This document shows, in pieces, positions 35,771 to 37,495 of a DNA stretch of 37,495 nucleotides. The stretch covers positions 1 to 37,495 of the forward strand of contig DASXEJ010000017.1 in assembly GCA_036490175.1 (NCBI GenBank). The letters run 5' to 3'. The translations under genes were made by a program, and so were the position numbers. This DNA is from Pirellulales bacterium (GTDB taxonomy: Bacteria > Planctomycetota > Planctomycetia > Pirellulales > JACPPG01). The notes under the pieces are model-generated. The model was not told where the DNA came from and did no database searches. It saw nothing but the letters and a program-made list of their open reading frames with translations. How positions within the stretch are numbered: position 1 is the first letter of the stretch; every line of letters starts with the position of its first letter.

Positions 35771-36823
35771 ATGGACAGGCGCCGCGCGTGGTGCAGTTCG
35801 CCCTGGGCGATTCGCTGTTTTCTGCTGCTGGCGCTAGCGAGCGGTTGCAAGAATCCGCTGCAGGTGGCGACCAACAACCGTGTCGTGGTTGCCATGCCCA
35901 GCAATCGCAGCCAGCAAGCGCTGGCGGCGATCCCCGTTACCCCGAGGCAAGGTGGTGACGAACGGCGCATCGCGATCGTGGACGTCGATGGCCTGCTAGT
36001 GAATCAGGCGATGACGGGTCTGTTTAGCGAAGGAGAAAATCCCGTCGCATTGTTTCGCGAGAAGCTCGATCGCATTGCCAATTCGCAGTGCTGGGCCGGC
36101 GTAGTGCTGCGGATCAACAGCCCGGGTGGCGGCGTGACGGCATGCGACGTCTTGCGGCACGATTTGCAGGAATTCAAGGCCCACACGCGATTGCCGGTGA
36201 TCGCCTGCCTGATGGATGTCGGCGCGGGGGGGGCATATTACCTGGCCACGGCCACGGATCACATCATCGCGCACCCCACTTCGATCACCGGCGGCATCGG
36301 AGTTATTCTCAATCTATATAACCTTGAAGACACCATGGGCATGTTCAACGCCGTCGGCACGCCGATCAAGGCGGGTGAAAATATCGACCTTGGAACGCCG
36401 ATCACGACGCAAAGCGAGGCCAGCCGCGAAATTCTGCAACGCATGGCCAACGAGTTCCACGATCGTTTTCGCCATATCGTGATCGAGGCGCGGCCACGGT
36501 TGGGTACGGCCCCACCCGAGGTCTTTGACGGGCGCGTCTTTACGGCCCACCAGGCGATGCAACTGGGTTTGGTGGATTCGATCGGATACCTGGACGAGGC
36601 GGCCGAGATGGTGCGGCAAATGAGCAACGCGCCGGGCGCCTCGCTGGTGCTCTTGCACCGCCCCAGCGATGGAGCCCGCACCCCCTACGACGTGACGGCG
36701 AATGTGCCGATGCAAGGGAGCTTGCTGCCCGTGAGCGTTCCTGGGATCGAACGGGCGCGGCTGCCGACGTTTTTGTACCTGTGGCAGCCTGAGCCGACCA
36801 TGGAAAAGCTTAGCGGCAAATAG
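35771..36823 (+). CDS. S49 (SppA-like) family lipoprotein with missing nucleophile
   Basis: A 350-residue protein homologous to signal peptide peptidase A. It has a lipoprotein signal: after a basic start and hydrophobic stretch comes LASGC (22-26), so Cys26 is probably lipidated. The S49 core is clear: VVLRINSPGGGVTACD (111-126), the D-V-G-A-G-G-A-Y-Y segment at 149-157, HPTSITGGIGVI (168-179) and IKAG with Lys200, where the catalytic Lys lies. In active enzymes the central segment reads ASGGYY, with Ser as nucleophile; here the position is Gly153. Proteolysis by the usual dyad is therefore unlikely. I chose the ATG at 35771, since CAGGGA precedes it and the lipobox follows at a normal distance. 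Confidence 0.83.
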   Translation: MDRRRAWCSSPWAIRCFLLLALASGCKNPLQVATNNRVVVAMPSNRSQQALAAIPVTPRQGGDERRIAIVDVDGLLVNQAMTGLFSEGENPVALFREKLDRIANSQCWAGVVLRINSPGGGVTACDVLRHDLQEFKAHTRLPVIACLMDVGAGGAYYLATATDHIIAHPTSITGGIGVILNLYNLEDTMGMFNAVGTPIKAGENIDLGTPITTQSEASREILQRMANEFHDRFRHIVIEARPRLGTAPPEVFDGRVFTAHQAMQLGLVDSIGYLDEAAEMVRQMSNAPGASLVLLHRPSDGARTPYDVTANVPMQGSLLPVSVPGIERARLPTFLYLWQPEPTMEKLSGK

Positions 36824-37205
36824 AACCACGAGTTGCCAGTGATTTGGTGCGGGGCTGCGACTCTGATACCGCGTTACGGCAGCTTCGCGTCCCCGCTTCG
36901 TTGTTTTCTAACGCCTGCGCGCGCCAGGTTGGGTCAGGGAGCGGCTCATCTGCCGGTCATTCGATCGGCAGGCCCGGCTGCTGAAGAAGCCGGATGTGCC
37001 GGCTCTGCGGGTGATTCTTTGCCCCGCTGTGCCCCCTGTTCTCGGCGAAATCCGTAGGAACACTAGGGTCCCCACCTCCCCAGCGGAATCGGGGCCATGG
37101 GCGGGACATTTCCTGAATCGACCGCCGAGGTGCGTCCGATCTTGCCAAACGTATAGTCTACGGAAGCTGCGGGGACAGTATCGACCAATTAGCCGTGCGC
37201 CGCCG
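36824..37205. other. Intergenic region before the terminal permease gene
   Basis: 382 bases without a supportable gene. TATAGT (37152-37157) resembles a -10 box about 50 bases before the permease ATG, but there is no -35 at the right distance. Confidence 0.4.
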
Positions 37206-37495
37206 ATGCGATTGATCACGCTGGTTTACCGAAATATTACGCGTCGCCGCATTCGCTCGGCATTGACCGTCAGCGGCATGGCCGTGGCCGTGGCGGCTGT
37301 CGTGGCGCTGGTGGGCATTGCCGACGGATTCCAACGCTCGATGCTGGACATGTATCAGTCGCACGGCGTCGACATCGTCGTGGTTCGGGCACGCGTGGCC
37401 GATCGCATGACCAGTGAGCTCGATCAATCGATTGGCGGCAAGATTGCCGCGATTCCGCCGGTTTCGACCGTCGAGCCTGTATTGCTGGACGTCGT
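37206..37495 (+). CDS. FtsX-type ABC transporter permease, N-terminal fragment (cut by window edge)
   Basis: The 96 complete codons visible from ATG 37206 begin MRLITLVYRNITRRRIRSALT, a basic cytosolic stretch typical of LolC/E and MacB permeases. A membrane helix follows (about residues 20-42, VSGMAVAVAAVVALVGIADGF), then the start of the extracytoplasmic domain (SHGVDIVVVRARVADRM), the expected order for the MacB periplasmic core. The rest lies outside the window. It could be the partner of an ATPase encoded beyond the edge; the LolD-like ATPase at 33810-34508 is on the other strand and less likely. Confidence 0.85.
   Translation, partial: MRLITLVYRNITRRRIRSALTVSGMAVAVAAVVALVGIADGFQRSMLDMYQSHGVDIVVVRARVADRMTSELDQSIGGKIAAIPPVSTVEPVLLDV

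Overview
The window is GC-rich, densely coded bacterial chromosome with no mobile element, CRISPR array or tRNA/rRNA gene that I can see. The gene content suggests a Planctomycetota member, probably Pirellulales-like. The signs are an exported CxPSR sulfatase, a Tat-exported Gfo/Idh/MocA oxidoreductase, Tat-type amidase and metallophosphoesterase, an exported cyanophycinase, several exported beta-barrel-like proteins with no recognisable family, and many isolated genes with long leaders. This assignment is inferred from gene families, not from a marker-gene comparison.

Layout. 1-6136 is a minus-strand block of core genes: the N-terminus of a histidine kinase, the classic rpsO-pnp pair, an FAH-family hydrolase, and a pseudouridine synthase paired with a membrane-anchored TPR protein. 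6581-13641 is a plus-strand DNA-processing block: a UvrD/PcrA-type helicase, then a translationally coupled YhaO/YhaN (SbcD/SbcC-like) pair. 13858-18184 carries a metallophosphoesterase, a small unknown protein, a YpfJ-type zinc metallopeptidase and a Tat-exported amidase. A DoxX-like membrane protein (minus) and a MacB/LolCDE-type ABC pair (plus) diverge from a 570-base regulatory region containing a perfect 16-bp palindrome.

22808-30306 is mainly cell-envelope and export genes: extracellular-type cyanophycinase, a Cys-rich outer-membrane-like protein, sulfatase, flavin reductase, Gfo/Idh/MocA oxidoreductase and a second barrel-like protein. 30328-35477 is minus strand: a 2-hydroxyacid dehydrogenase, two unknown exported or anchored proteins, a LolD-like ATPase and an Sfp-type phosphopantetheinyl transferase. 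The window ends with a plus-strand S49-family lipoprotein and the start of an FtsX-type permease that runs off the edge.

The most interesting observations concern apparent loss of catalytic residues. The YhaO-like phosphoesterase lacks the GNHD motif and the first His of GHxH, yet is coupled to an intact YhaN-like ATPase that carries a membrane segment inside its coiled coil. The S49 lipoprotein has Gly where the nucleophilic Ser should be. There are also a candidate S15 autoregulatory leader upstream of rpsO and an operator-like palindrome upstream of the DoxX gene. I did not find a clear, wholly new multi-gene system; the helicase/YhaO/YhaN block is the best candidate for one.
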